DNA from: Mixia osmundae IAM 14324
Taxonomy: Eukaryota; Basidiomycota; Mixiomycetes; Mixiales; Mixiaceae
Direction of reading: 5' to 3'
Length of the DNA stretch: 64,000 nucleotides
Assembly (NCBI RefSeq): GCF_000708205.1
Contig: NW_014575559.1
Location: 1,074,123-1,138,122 of the forward strand
Shown here: positions 23,926 to 36,186 of the stretch, piece after piece
Layout of the letters: each line of letters starts with the position of its first letter
How positions within the stretch are numbered: position 1 is the first letter of the stretch
The notes under the pieces: generated by a model
What the model was told of the DNA's origin: nothing
Database searches by the model: none
The model's input: the letters and a program-made list of their open reading frames with translations, nothing else
Position numbers and translations under genes: made by a program

Positions 23926-26900
23926 ATGGCTTCGAGCCAGAGCTCAGATGGCAGCTTGGATGCCGCTCTGGCTCAGATTCCATCGAGCCAGCTTGTCCCC
24001 GAAGCTTCGACATCAAAACTGCCTGCTGTAGATGCCGAGAACAACAAGGCGTCAACATCGTCAGACTACACCGATGCTTCCTTCTATGAGCCCACCGGCT
24101 TCGGCGAATTCTCAAAGTACATGCGCAACAAGCGTATGAAGCTCAAAATACAGCAAAAAGCAGTCGTCGAAGCACTGGGCGACGCCTATCCTCAGATATT
24201 CACCGGTCTTGCTATCTATGTGGGTACATTGCGCCGGAGCAGACAGCTGTACCTGACTTCTGGACCAGATCAACGGCTTCTGTGAGCCTCCACTGTCTGT
24301 ACTGTCCCGCGATCTCGCGCTTCACGGTGGAACCTATGTGCCCTATCTCGACCGCAAGTCTCTCGTCACCCACATCCTTGCCTCCAATCTCACGCCGTCC
24401 AAGCGAGTCGAATTCAAGGACTACAAAGTCGCAAAGCCATCCTGGATCGTCGAGAGCATCAAAGCAGGCAAGCGACTAGATTGGCGAGACTACAGACTTG
24501 GAGATGCTCCTGCCGAGACAGACATGCGTCCTTCTGGCAGTCAGATTGCAGCGACACAGTCTTACAAGATCCCACAACAGAACCTGCTTGCCATGATGAA
24601 GGCTCAGCCAGCCATCAAAACGCCTCCAATCGAGCCGTGCGTCATACCCAGTGTGGCCGACAAAGCCACCTCTCGACAAGCTTACTCGGGCACACGCTCC
24701 GGCACGACAGTCAAAGACAGACAACAGACGAGGATCAGCAGCCCATCGAAAGCTGATGCGCTCTCGACTGATCCTCAGGAACGGCAGCGAGCGGCAGAAT
24801 GGCAGCAAGCCAACGCTCCCAAGTCTGGCTACTCCGGCGATCTCTATCAGAACGAAAAATGGATGGCAGAGCACTCTGCACGCGCAGCCGACTTTATTCC
24901 AGGATACTACGAGAAGTCTCGGTTGCACCACTTGTCCACTTGGAAAGCTGAGCTGAGGCTCATGATGCAAAGCCTGAAGGAGAAGCAAGATGCCGAGGTC
25001 TCGAGTGGGACGCTCAAGCGCAAGCCAAAGCCGAAAGCCAAGCAGCTAAAGGGCACAGAAGCAGACGGCCGCATCATTATGCACGTCGACTTTGACTCCT
25101 TCTTCCTATCTGCTGGTCTCATCAAGCGGCCTCATCTCTTTGGCAAGGCCGTTGCCGTCTGTCACTCTGAGACCGTCGGCGAGTCTTCGACGAGCGAGAT
25201 CGCAAGCTGCTCCTACGAGGCGCGTAGACATGGTGTCGCCAACGGCATGGCTCTTGGTCGCGCCAAAGAGCTCTGTCCAGACATCACAACAATACCATAC
25301 GAATTTGAGCTCTACAAGGAGATTTCTACTAAATTCTATGCTCATCTTCTGCGGATAAGCGATCAGCTTCAAGCTGTCTCTGTCGATGAAGCACTCATCG
25401 ATGTCACGACGACAGTCGCGGCAATCTCGGACACGATCACAGATCCTGGCAGCGATGCTGCTTTGCAGCTCTGCGAGCAAATTCGGGAAAATGTCAGGCA
25501 AGAGACAGGCTGCGAGGTAAGCATCGGATGCTCACATAACATATTGCTTGCCCGACTAGCGACACGTGAGGCTAAGCCTGCATCTGCTTATCATCTCTTG
25601 CCGGCCGACGTCGAGACTTTTTTGCAAGACATTGACATCGGAGATCTGCCCGGCATAGGTTGGGCGAAAAAGAGGGAATTCACCGAGCGGCTCAAGGTGA
25701 CAACGATTGGCGAGCTGCGGGCCATCGACATGGAACGTCTTCGCAACACTTTTGGCCCCAATCTTGGCAAGACGTACTACAATTTTGCTCGCGGTATCGA
25801 TGACAGACCGCTCGAGATGGGCTCAGCACGCAAAAGTGTCTCTGCAGAAGTAAATTACGGGATCCGATTTGAGAATCGTGATCAAGCAGAGGCATGCTCC
25901 GCCTCTGTTGCGTCTTGCTCGCGCTAAGAAAATGTTCGCAGACGTTCGTCAAGAATTTGGGAGCAGAGGTTGCGCGGCGACTGGCAGAACATGGCTTGAA
26001 GGGCAGGCAGATGACGCTCAAAGTGATGAGAAGGGCTGGCGATCAACCAAACGAGACCTGGAAATTTCTGGGACATGGCATCTGCGATAGCTTCACAAAG
26101 ATTGGCAATCTGGGCAATATCGCAACAGACTCTGCCGATGTCATATCCGCCCAAGCATGGCGCCTCATGGATGCTTTCGGCTTTGACGAGAAGGACCTGC
26201 GCGGTATCGGCATTCAGATCACTCAACTCGAGGACATGAACGGTCCGCTTGATCTCGCAGAAGGCCAGCAACGTCTGGATTTCACGAAGCTGCCGGATGT
26301 CAAAGCATTGCCAAGCGCAGAGGCAAGTAACACCGCAGCATCTTCGGACCCGATTGATCTCACGCTGGCATCCTCGCAAGACGATCTCGTCATCTTAGAT
26401 GATCTGCGTCCACAGCCTAGAGTGCAGCGAGAGCCGAGCAAGCAGACCAGGATCGCATTCGCCAAAACGGCGAGAGCGGGGTCGGTCGCGCCCAAAAAGC
26501 AAGCCAAGCTGACCAATCAAGGCGCAATCTTTCGAGTCAACCGAGCACTCGAGCCCAAGCGGCTGTCTGACGACGACCTTGCATCGCTCGGTATCGCAGA
26601 CGGAGACGCATTCAGAAGCCTACCTCGACCTTACCAGCTCGACACTTTGACGGCTCAGATGAATGTGGCCCCTCGTGAGGTGCTCGACGCTCTCGACGCA
26701 AAGCATCACCCAAACAAGCGACGAAAACCTAATGCAATCGCTGACGAGATCAACCTTGCGCCAGTCGTTCCTCGCAAGCCGGTCGCACCTCTGCCGGAGC
26801 TACGTCTCGGGCGTACCGCGCCTATCAAGTGGGAGAGTCCGTCCAGCAGACCACTCTGCTCGGCTATCGAGGGCTGGTACGCTCGATTCGTCAATTTCAC

Positions 26901-27159
26901 GCCGTCGAGAGATCACTTTCGCGAATTCGAGACTTTCTTGCTAGCTCTGTCCAGCCGTACGACAGGTCATCCGCAGAATCTCGCGCTTGTGTCCGACGCT
27001 CTCGCCTGCCTACAGGTCTCGATCGACACGACGGATTTCTCAAAGACGGCCGAGGAGCGAGCGATTGGTCACCAATGGCAAAATGCCATCGACCGTACCC
27101 GCAACAACGTCGGCAAAGCACTCACACTACAACTTGGCCGGCCTATTGAGCTTGAATAA
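23926..27159 (+). CDS. REV1: DNA repair polymerase Rev1 (Y-family deoxycytidyl transferase)
   Basis: Inserts dCMP opposite abasic sites and scaffolds translesion synthesis with pol zeta. Introns are 24220-24268 and 25892-25941. A BRCT domain spans about residues 85-180 (INGFCEPPLSVLSRDLALHG, YKVAKPSWIVESIKAGKRL). The polymerase core has the metal-binding HVDFDSFFLS and QAVSVDEALIDVT, then SIGCSHNILLARLATR and DLPGIGWAKK. A little-finger domain follows, and the C-terminal domain (TAEERAIGHQWQNAIDRTR) is the usual docking site for other polymerases. Intron 2 appears to start with GC (GAG|GCATGC). That join restores 18 residues between GIRF and RRL as in human REV1, whereas the only GT gives a 35-nt intron and five extra residues. 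Confidence 0.93.
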
Positions 27160-27490
27160 TTTATCACGTACAGCTGTTGTTGTCACACATGGACCTTGTC
27201 GAGATCGCCGAGACGCGAATCATCTGCTCAGCGCTTACTCTTTCTTCTGGTCTCATTCATCGAGGCCTTCCTGGGGAGACCCTCAAAGCTTCTCAATCTC
27301 AAATTTGTCGATGCGCAATGAGCTGGTTCATGGCAGTTGTTATCCGTCATCTCTGAAACCTAGGGTCTGCGTTACGCAGCCATCTCGCCGAATTGCTCGA
27401 GCCTGCTCATGGAGACGGGGTCTGACCTACTATTCTCGTTCGACCCGGCAAGGGCGGCAGCAAGGTTCAAGAGAACACAGGCAGGACAAG
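27160..27490. other. 331-bp spacer between REV1 and small secreted gene 2
   Basis: No supported gene. Open frames run through it on the plus strand (to 27652) but have no motif and overlap the signal-peptide exon in another frame. It probably holds the REV1 3' UTR and the promoter of the 27491 gene. Confidence 0.4.
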
Positions 27491-27761
27491 ATGAGGCTCA
27501 CCGCGTCTATGCTCGTGGCGTTCGTCTGCATTGTCGTAGCTCGTGTACGCACGTTTGCCGTTTTCTCTGCGTCTGTTCATCCAGATGTGAACAGCCCCAG
27601 GACATCTCGGACATCGATTGCGATACCTATGCGAACGAGCAATTGTGCTTAGCTGTCAGTAACCATCAAACATCTGCTCTTTGACTGACAAGTGCGCCCA
27701 GCACAACGGCTGCGGATGGAACCCGGCCGATGTACATTCGACGGTGCCCTACTGTGACTAG
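27491..27761 (+). CDS. Small secreted cysteine-rich protein, family member 2 (57 aa)
   Basis: Exons 27491-27544, 27595-27654 and 27702-27761; introns of 50 and 47 nt, both phase 0, GT-AG. The signal peptide is MRLTASMLVAFVCIVVAR, and intron 1 follows it. Exon 2 carries PQDISDIDCDTYANEQLCLA. Intron 2 sits two codons after Cys2. Exon 3 carries HNGCGWNPADVHSTVPYCD and TAG. Cysteine spacing is C-X8-C-X5-C-X13-C, exactly as in the gene at 15831, although almost no other residue except Gly before Cys3, Trp two after it and Tyr before Cys4 is shared. That pattern fits an old family under fast change. The function is unknown. The 28036 gene follows in the same orientation. Confidence 0.75.
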
Positions 27762-28035
27762 CCAGCGATGTACGTTCAGATATTGTAGCAAAGCAGCCTG
27801 CCTGCTTCAACATGCAGTGCCCGACAATAGCAGCACCGTTGCCAAATAATGCTATGGCGAGTGGCATGTGAGTGTCACAGTCGTCACCACAATAGATACA
27901 GCTTCGTCCCACTCCGACCTCTGCGCTCCTGCAACAGTGGTGCGTAGCCCGGATCAACATCTCGCCCCTCGATCGCAAAAGTTCAACGCCATCCATGACT
28001 TTGGCATCGCGCAAACACCCCGCGCACAAGACAGA

Positions 28036-28288
28036 ATGAAGTTCAAGCCGTTCATGGTGGTTTACGCTTTCCTTGTCATGTCAGCCGCAGCTGTGAGCAT
28101 TCAGGGTGTTTGCTTCGAATCGTTGACATTGGCCGTCTGCAGCAAACGTATCCCTGCAGCGCTTACACAAACGGAGCATCGTGTCTCTACGTCAGCACGC
28201 CCATTGCTGATACTCCCTTTTGCTCATGCTTGCGCAGGCCGGCTGCAAGTTTTACCCTGCTAATGGCGCATGCGTTCCCAAGCCCTAG
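28036..28288 (+). CDS. Small secreted cysteine-rich protein, family member 3 (51 aa)
   Basis: Exons 28036-28092, 28143-28190 and 28238-28288, with introns of 50 and 47 nt. Exon 1 is a signal peptide, MKFKPFMVVYAFLVMSAAA. Exon 2 gives QTYPCSAYTNGASCLY and exon 3 gives AGCKFYPANGACVPKP then TAG. Cysteines follow C-X8-C-X4-C-X8-C. Both introns are phase 0 at the same places as in the genes at 15831 and 27491: after the signal peptide, and two codons after Cys2. No database family is recognised. It lies 275 bp downstream of member 2 on the same strand, so the two may be an ancient tandem pair. Confidence 0.72.
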
Positions 28289-28446
28289 CTGGCTAGCGGG
28301 ACTGGTGTCAAAGTGGATCTACAGACGTCATTGCATATTCTGTTTAGTAATCTCGACAACAGGCTCGTGGGCCAATGTCTCGCCTTAGATGGATGATGAG
28401 CTCTATACAGGTGTATTTGAACAGGCGAAGGAGGTAGCTGCCGAGC

Positions 28447-31400
28447 TCAGTCGGCAGCGTACGCGCCAAGGGTGGCGAGACCGGCAAAGGTCGCGATTGA
28501 TGCGGCAGCTAAGCCACTGACGGCCAGTGCGATGCGAGCCTTGAGCGAGGCTGTCTCGGCTCGCTTACGATGAGGAGTGTCATCAGTCTCGCGAGAGGTG
28601 GCCTCGCCCTCGAGAAGATCAAGAGGTTCAGCATCACGCTTGCGTTTGTTGCCTGCTGGTAGGGCAATAGGCGTGTCATGATAATCTCGATCCGTATGCT
28701 CAACCGGCTCGCGGATGGAGGAAGCCTCCTGGACTGTGAGAGCGGGCATCTGAGCATAAGGCTGGTTGCCGAGTCGTTCGGGGTGCTTCGTGAGCTCTTC
28801 GACGATCAAGGATTCTCCAGATGCCGTCTTGCCAGCTGAGATATATCTATGATCAGCTAGGGAAGGCACAGCTAGAGGGGCTTTCACCCACCCAGACTTT
28901 CTGAAGCGCTCGCTGAAGCAATGTCTGACCAAGTCTTGTGAGGATCATCTTCGTCGAAGAGATTGCCAGCAGGATAATCGTTGAGACCGCATTCTTGTGT
29001 CTGATTGACTTTCTCACGCAAAGCAGTTGCTTCTCTTATTACCCTGAGGTAGACAGCCAAGGATTTGGGAGGCACAGGAGACGGACAGGCTTCGCGCACA
29101 TGCTCTTGGCTGACTTCAGATGGCGTCATTGGAGTCACAAGTCCATCTGCCTGGCCAGCAGGACCTTCACCTAAGGGCTCGGCTGCTGTGACCTGGTCGG
29201 CTGATTGGCAGGCCTTCTCAGCAGGCTTGCAGTGCTCGATGGCTGTGACCTGGCATGCGGCTGGCTTGCCAAGCTCGAGCTGCTCGTCAGGCCCAGCGTA
29301 CCCAGTCATTCTCTTGATCTGAGCCTGACGCTGCTCTGTAGTGATACCGAGGTTCTGCGCTTCGTCCGCGAAGAGGTGATGCCACGCAAGGAAGATACTC
29401 ATGGTCGATTCTCCGATCGGTGGCACAGGGCGCTCACATCTCATAGCGATCATGCTGAGGGTCTCGAACTCGGCCGAAAGTCCGTAGTATGTGCGGCACA
29501 GAAGCTGGCGCAGCGCACTGTTGGCAGGCTGTAAAGCGGCTGCAAGACCTTCTTCGGGAAGCTGCGGCGGATAGCCTCGTCGTCCGTAATGAGGATGGCT
29601 CAACCAGATGTAGCAAGAGTTGTCGAACTTGTCGGAGAGCGATTGGCAGTGCTGTGCGACGGCGGGGAGGTCCCAGCCATAGTTGAGCAACTCGTCGATC
29701 GAATTGTGAGGGAGGCCGTCAAAAGCGTCATCGAAGATTTCGCCGACCGACAGCGCCCAGTCTACGAGCACGTCTTGCGTTCGCATACCGTCAGCCTCGG
29801 CGTCCTCGGTAACACTCTCGTCGTCATCAGACTCGCACTCGTCACCGTCATCGGGCAGAGCTCCAACCCCATCCTCGCATCCAGCACGAGTTTGACCGCG
29901 GAACTTGTGTCCGATTCGTTGAGCCATACACTGCGAATCGCTGCAGCCCAAGAGCTGGACCTCAGTGCTGCAGAAGCTTATCCATTCCAGGTACTGCCAA
30001 TGCGAGGAAGAGCCAGAGTCGACGGTCACGAGACAGAACAGGATTTGCTGCAACTGGGCTTTGAGCTGGACATACGTTTTGCGAAGTTGTCTGCGGTATC
30101 TGATCTGAATGGCAGGAGCATGAGGGTAGACCAGGAGGATCGAAGGCATGTACGTGCGGAGGGCTCCACGGAACATGTGGAACTCTGCAAGCGTATGCAT
30201 GCGATCAAGAGCGTCATGGCAGTGATCGAGCACATCATCAGCCTCCCAACCGCATTGCTGAAGCTCGGAGAAGGAGACGAGCGGGAGTCCATCGAAGGTG
30301 GACTCGACGATCTCTTGCAGCTTGACGGCATAGTTGTACAGCGTCTTTGCCGTTACTTTGTTGGCTGGCTCGTGCATGAGCGCGACTCCCTGAATCTGCT
30401 CGACAGGCTTGACTTGCAGCGAGGGCTTTTCGATATCCGCAGGCTTTGCATCCGTATGGCCGGCATGAAACATCTCCGACTCTGTGACGAGATTGTCGTG
30501 TTCACGTTCATTGGCGGATGACGAGTCAGAGCGAGGGGAATCTGGCTCAGACTCATATCGTGGGTCGAAGAGGTTATCGAGCTTGCTCTGACTGAAGATT
30601 GCTTCGCTGCCATGATCACTTTCTAGATCGCTGCCGAAGTCGTCCGAATTGTCAAGGGCGTCGAGCGAGATCTGCTCGTCTGACTCGGAACGGTCACCGA
30701 CCGAACTTGTTTCGTCCAAGTTGGCATCCTCTTCGTCAGATCTGTCATCGAGATCATCATGCTCAGAAGCCGAGGGCGGAGCTCCGAAGGAAGCAGCGCG
30801 AGCAGACATGTGAGTCGCCACTCGCTCGAGGACCTGATTGATATGACCGTCTCTGACAATGTCGACGCCTGCCGAGCCGAGCTCCTCATCTTGATCGTAT
30901 TGCATGGGGCCGTGCCCGGGGAAATAATCGGGTTCGCTAGACTCTGAGGGCTCAGAGCCGGGAGCTGTAGCCTTGTAAACGGCAAGCTTGGCGATAGCAG
31001 GACTTGTGGCAGGCGTGGTCTCGACGGACGAGGCGAGGCGCTCGGAAGATGAGTCGTCGACCTCGTCCTCATTCTCATGCAGGTCGACAGCGGAATGCTC
31101 GTCGGCCGACTTGACTGGGACGGACGCGGATATGTCTGCATCAAGGCTGAACACTCCTGTAGATATAGATTAGCAAGATGCTGCGATGAGGGCGAGAGGT
31201 ATGCTCACGATCGTCGTGTTGTGCGATGGTCAGACTCGTCAAACCATCGACAGAAGGCGGCTCGAGGGTCGCAACGACGGAGACCTGGTTCTTTGACTTG
31301 ACGGCAAAGCGAATGAGCGAGTGTTGGTCGACTGCAATGCGACCTCGCTTGGGAACCTCGAGGAGGCGATGCGTGGAAGAACTGACGGCGGTCCCATTCG

Positions 31401-31821
31401 ACGAGGTGTCGTAGTACCAGACTTGACCGTCCTGGTCGAGCTCGAAGCGACCGTCTTGCTCATCTGTCGTGTCAGGTCGCTCGTATGTCACCAGTGAGAT
31501 CACTCACGGTCACGGGACATGGTCGGGCAATCAAAGTAGCCGTTCTGGAATCTCGACTTGCGTGTGCTGCCATCATCTGCGTCAGATGACGAGCTCAAGC
31601 ATGGCGAGTGAGGCATACGGGTCAGTTGACGATGATCTGCCGACTTGACATGGTTCGCCTTGGACGAGGCTGATCCTCTTGTCCCACTTGGCGGGCATAT
31701 TGGCCATCATGCGAGTCAGGACCAGCGTAGTCCAACTTCTGGGAGCGATAGGTGTCATGGGCGCTGTTGCACCGGGCAGCGGTGGCCCCGATGACGAGCT
31801 GTGGATCTCGTTCGTGGCCAT
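28447..31821 (-). CDS. FHA-domain protein with acidic middle, internal repeat and C-terminal membrane anchor
   Basis: Five exons; introns 31567-31618, 31464-31507, 31157-31208 and 28836-28891. The N-terminal FHA domain reads GEPCQVGRSSSTDP, then RFQNGYFDCPTMSRDHE and WYYDTSSNGTAV. It keeps the phosphothreonine-binding Arg, Ser-Arg and Asn-Gly residues. A long acidic, Ser-rich stretch follows. Two copies of a ~130-residue module come next (EIVESTFDGLPLVSFSEL... and EIFDDAFDGLPHNSIDEL...). The last ~25 residues are hydrophobic (ALAVSGLAAASIATFAGLA), as in a tail anchor. The FHA plus tail-anchor plan recalls Far9/Far10/Vps64 and SLMAP of the STRIPAK complex, but the repeated module is not one I know. 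The start could be upstream of 31821. It is divergent from PRP46 with 219 bp between starts. Confidence 0.75.
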
Positions 31822-32040
31822 GTTGTAGCTTCTACGAGGGATGCGGAGAGATGCTGAAGTAGTTGATGAGCCGTTCTGAGGGAATGCTGAGCCAAGGGCT
31901 GACTGTTCGAGCGACCTCTGCCCGACGGTCGAGCCGCCAATCTGCGTGGGCGAGGACGACGCGCTATCACTGAAAGCCCCACAGTGTCCCGCAGTCGCCC
32001 TTGCCGCCCAGCTCAGCCTGTCACAAGGCGTTCGTTCAAG

Positions 32041-33797
32041 ATGAGCGCCATGGCGAGCACGAGCACGGCGACGACACTGCCCGACTTGGATCGTCTGATA
32101 CGCCACTCTGTCAAGCGAACGTATGCGCTCTTCGAGGGCGAGTCAGCACCAAATCCCAAGCAAGACGAAATCTCGTCTGTCCCTGCGTGCCTTGCATCCG
32201 TCGCCCTGAAGCTCACACGACCGACAGGACTCGAGCAAGACTGGCCAGCAAGCTATATGATGAATACAGGGACGCCAAAGTCCTCCCTGCGGCTGTGCAG
32301 ACTCAGCAAGCCTCTGCAGGCCCGGCGAGAGCTGCCGGCGCCTTTGCTACACCTGTCGGTCCTGCGCCTCCGCAGAGGCTACTCATAGAAGGTGCACAAT
32401 CGTTTGCTACAGACAGCTCTTCAGTCTCTGAGACAGTCATTTGACGCTGCACAGGCGCGCCGACGTCAACGAGCAGAGTCATCGACGAACTCGCCTCTTC
32501 GGCTTCCACCAGGCATGTTCTCGCCTGCTCTGCCCGAAACATGTGCTGATGTCAGGCAATGCTACGCAGCCAAGCATTGACAGTCCACGCAGCCCAACAG
32601 AAACCGTCGCTCCTCTCGCAATCGCTCATAAGGAGGAAAGAGGCCCGCTCCGTCAAGCCGGACTACCATCCCCAGTGGAAGCTCACCCGCGTCATCTCTG
32701 GCCATCTTGGCTGGGTCAGAGCAGTCGCTGTCGAGCCCGGCAACAAGTGGTTCGCTACCGGGGCCGGCGATCGCGTCATCAAGGTCAGTTCATCTTGCCA
32801 TCAGTCCGTATGATCGACTGAAAGCCTTTTCGTGCGACAGATCTGGGACCTCGCCTCTGGAGAGCTCAGACTGTCCCTCACGGGCCACATATCGACCGTA
32901 CGAGGCTTAGCCGTCAGTTCTCGTCATCCCTACCTCTTCTCATGCGGCGAAGACAAGGTAAACCCGAGTGGACGCTCTCCACTTGCGCTATGCTCACAGG
33001 CCAGCAGATGGTCAAATGCTGGGATCTCGAAGTCAACAAAGTCATCCGACAGTATCACGGTCATCTGTCGGGCGTCTATGCGCTCTCACTCCATCCTACC
33101 CTAGATATATTGGTCACTGCAGGCCGAGATGCGAGCGCGAGAGTCTGGGACATGCGGACCAAGGCTCAGATCCATGTCCTCTCGGGTCACTCTGCGACTG
33201 TCGCCGATGTCAAATGTCAGGATTCGGATCCACAAGTCATCACAGGCAGTATGGACTCTACCATCCGGCTGTGGGACTTAGCAGCCGGCAAGACGATGGT
33301 CCAACTGACACATCATCACAAGTCTGTGCGAGCCCTGGCGATACATCCTACAGAATACTCTTTTGCTTCGGGCTCAGCAGGCAAAAGCAACTTGAAAAAA
33401 TGGAAGTGCCCAGAAGGGACCTTTGTACACAACTTTGCCGGCCACGAGGCAATAGTCAACACCGTCTCTGTCAATCAAGATGGTGTCTTCTATTCTGGTG
33501 GTCCGTCTCTCTCTCGTCATTCTCCTGAGACTGCAGCTCATGCATGAACAGCCGATAATGGCTCCATGACATTCTGGGACTACAAAACCGGCCTCCCATT
33601 CCAAACGGGCAACGATATCGCCCAACCTGGCTCGCTCGAATCCGAAGCAGGCATCTTCTGCTCCACCTTTGATCAGACAGGCTCACGGCTGTCAGTCGCA
33701 CGCGTCTGTCTTGTCTACACACGCTGACCGTATGGCGCACAGGATTACGGGGGGCGCGGATAAGACGATCAAAGTTTGGTCCGAAATGGCGAGCTGA
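32041..33797 (+). CDS. PRP46: Pre-mRNA splicing factor Prp46/PLRG1 (WD40)
   Basis: A Prp19-associated (NineTeen) complex subunit needed for spliceosome activation. The N-terminus reads [15 protein letters not shown]. After the first intron comes [13 protein letters not shown]. The WD40 propeller is highly conserved: [74 protein letters not shown]-type repeats, [17 protein letters not shown] and [15 protein letters not shown] at the end. Clear introns are 32175-32227, 32784-32840, 32958-33004, 33502-33551 and 33691-33742. The low-complexity region 32391-32556 needs one or two more, tentatively 32392-32454 and a 39-nt one at 32517-32555; family conservation is too low there to decide. It is convergent with the LRR gene (63 bp between stops). 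Confidence 0.92.
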
Positions 33798-33860
33798 TGT
33801 GCATCTCTGTTGTATTCTTGCATTATCATACAATCAAACAACACACTCTCGACTGGGCAG

Positions 33861-35309
33861 TCAAGAGGTGAGAAAGTCGAGGCAGCCAGCAGAACAACCG
33901 CGCCAGAGGATGGGCACGCCATACTCCCTGACCTCTGTGCTCGCCACCAATTCGACGCCAGCAACACAGTGCGTCCACTCGACGCGTTCTTCGGCTGCCT
34001 GAAGAAAAGACCGTCCACACGCCACGTTCGCACAAGCCGACCATTCTCGCCAACCACTGTCGTCCGAGATCTGGGCGGAAGTCAAGCCGAGCATGACTTG
34101 CATGTGCACAGGCAGGTCCGTCGTATCATGCGCAGTGAGGAGAGGCTTCGAACGATCGTAGACGGGCCAGGAGAGCTCTGGCGATGGCGCCATGAGCATG
34201 CGAGCACAGATCTCTGCAAGGCTTGGGACGGCAAAGTGTCGTTCGACGTTGCTCAGTACCCGCGCATCGCTCTCTGAGGCTGTCTCCGGCTCGATGTAGC
34301 GCCAGAACGGGTTAGGCGAGATTGTCAGCGTGCGCAGTCTCAGTTTCTGGATCTCGCTGGGCAAGGAGGTCTACGCGTTATGGTCAGTGCAAGTGAGCAT
34401 CAAAGCAGGATCATGCGACGTACCAGACGGTTCCCGCCCAGTGCCAGCTCCTCAAGATGAACGAGGTGACCGATACCACTGCTGAGATGGGCTAGCTGAT
34501 TGTCGCGCAAGACGAGCACCGTCAGATTGGTCAGGGTCCACAGTCGCGGTGAGATGCTCTGTGCAGTCAGGCGATTGGTAGCGAGGAAGAGCTGCACGGA
34601 GCCATTGCCGTTTGTCGAGCCGAGCGAGGAGGAAGATATCGCTGCAGCGGCAGACTGTGAGCGAGACCACTCGCGCTGTCTGAAGCTGCGTGTCGCCATT
34701 GCCTGCCGGCCACCGTCTCGCTCTTCTGCGATATTGGCGAGACCGGGCGTCGAGGTAGACCGAGCAAAGGTCGTCTGCTGGATCGAAAAGAGATGCGCAA
34801 GATCGCCAATGCAGTCTGCAGTCAGGTCTGTCGTTCAGCGAAGCAAGCTGACGAGTATGCCTGACGGACCTGGTATACACGTCAATGCACGTCGCCTGTG
34901 TGTCAGTGTGAGGGGGTCCGTCTGGCTCGTTTGAGGATGGCCAGACTCACGATAGCTCGAGATCGCCACGAGCGAGCTGTATACGATCAGCGATGAGATT
35001 CTCCCAGTCCGTCTCTTCATCAGCCGTCATCGAAACTTGCGAGGTCATTGGCATCGCGCAGTCTTGGCTCGAAAAGCTCGTCAGACCTGTCGAGGCGGAT
35101 GGGCTGGTGTGAATCGTGTTGCAATCCCAGTCCATGGGTATATAGGCATCGCTGCTCGGGTGCTCGTCAGGTTCGAGGCCATCGCTCGACAGGTCAAAGC
35201 CGCGTTGCGCTTTGTGCTCGATGTGCTCTCTTGACTTTTGCGGCGGCTGGAATGCCTTGGCCGATGCACTGAACGGGTCAGCACCACTGTGCTGCCGTGT
35301 CAGTACCAT
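33861..35309 (-). CDS. Leucine-rich-repeat protein of unknown function
   Basis: Four exons, with introns 34896-34950, 34816-34869 and 34371-34423. The join around the 26-nt exon 34895-34870 restores one frame into a run of LRRs (DCIGDLAHLFSIQQ, ISPRLWTLTNLTVLVLRDNQ, LAHLSSGIGHLVHLEELALG, then LPSEIQKLRLRTLTISPNPF). The first ~115 residues are polar and acidic with ETDWENLIADRIQ before the repeats. The C-terminus has several cysteines (CANVACGRSF..., ILWRGCSAGCLDFLT) that could bind a metal. Fungal LRR proteins of this layout are known, but I cannot assign a role. It is probably intracellular, as no signal peptide was seen. Confidence 0.75.
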
Positions 35310-36186
35310 GCTGCACCCTCAACGGACAGACTGGCTCGAGATGAGACGTCAAGCTTTCGCCTGACAGCCCAGCCTGACGACCAATCAGTCATTCGATCAA
35401 TCGCGTCAACCGGTCCACCGTCACGTGTTCATCCAGATTGCTTCGTGGCCGGCCGTCTCGCCTCTCATGCTGCAGCTCATAGCTCTCGGCTTCCTCTCAT
35501 CTCAGTGACGGCTGATCGCTCCTGATCATGCGCTGAATATGAGCCGTATGCTGCATGCAGCCTACGACGACACTAAGCCAGGATACCTATCCAGTCTGCT
35601 ATGACCCGACGCCGTGAGTGCGCGGCCTGGACAGATCGGCAGACGGCATGCGTGCTCTCTGATCACGATCAACAAGGAACTGGCTTCGGCCAAGGAGGGT
35701 CTGCCTCCAGACCGTGCTTGCGCCGTACAATCTAATCTAATCTGTGATCTGACCAAAAGCGTCAGGCGGTTCTCGAGGCGGTCGCTGTCGCATGGCTGCT
35801 GCCATATGCCTTTGACTGATCTCTGCAGCGACTAGCGTGCCTCTGTCGTGTACTTGCCTAGCTCAACATTGCACATCCTGGCCAATCAGCGTTGATGAAA
35901 AAGCCACGCCCTCTGGACGAACGCACGCGTTTCCTGAGAGCGTTGCTGCTGAAGATTGTTGCGTGGACGACGGAAGGAGCTTTGGCGCAAGTATGGCACC
36001 TATCGCAGTCTCGACGAACGGCACAAACGGCACACATCGTGAGTGTCTATGCTCGGCGCATGGACCTCGAGGGGCACGCCTGTTGCTCGGCAGCGCGAGC
36101 AGTTGGGAGCAGACAGCAGCTGACCTCGAGGTCTGCCCGCTCTGCCAAGAAAGCTAACGCAGGAAAGCGCAGTCAAGGAGATCAAG
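35310..36186. other. 877-bp interval with no firmly supported gene
   Basis: This lies between the divergent LRR and CAR2 starts. An ATG at 35536 with possible short introns (GTGAGT near 35615, GTACAA near 35727) could make a small protein containing PPDRACA. No family is recognised and the chain is not convincing. The interval is probably promoter plus 5' UTR of the two flanking genes. Confidence 0.35.

Noticed and set aside
25907-25941. A 35-nt GT-AG intron as the alternative for REV1 intron 2
   Set aside because: It would add five residues where REV1 homologs have a fixed 18-residue gap; the 50-nt GC-AG intron gives the exact spacing.
35536-35880. Possible small split gene containing PPDRACA
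   Set aside because: Exon joins are arbitrary and no family pattern (for example CX9C) is met.
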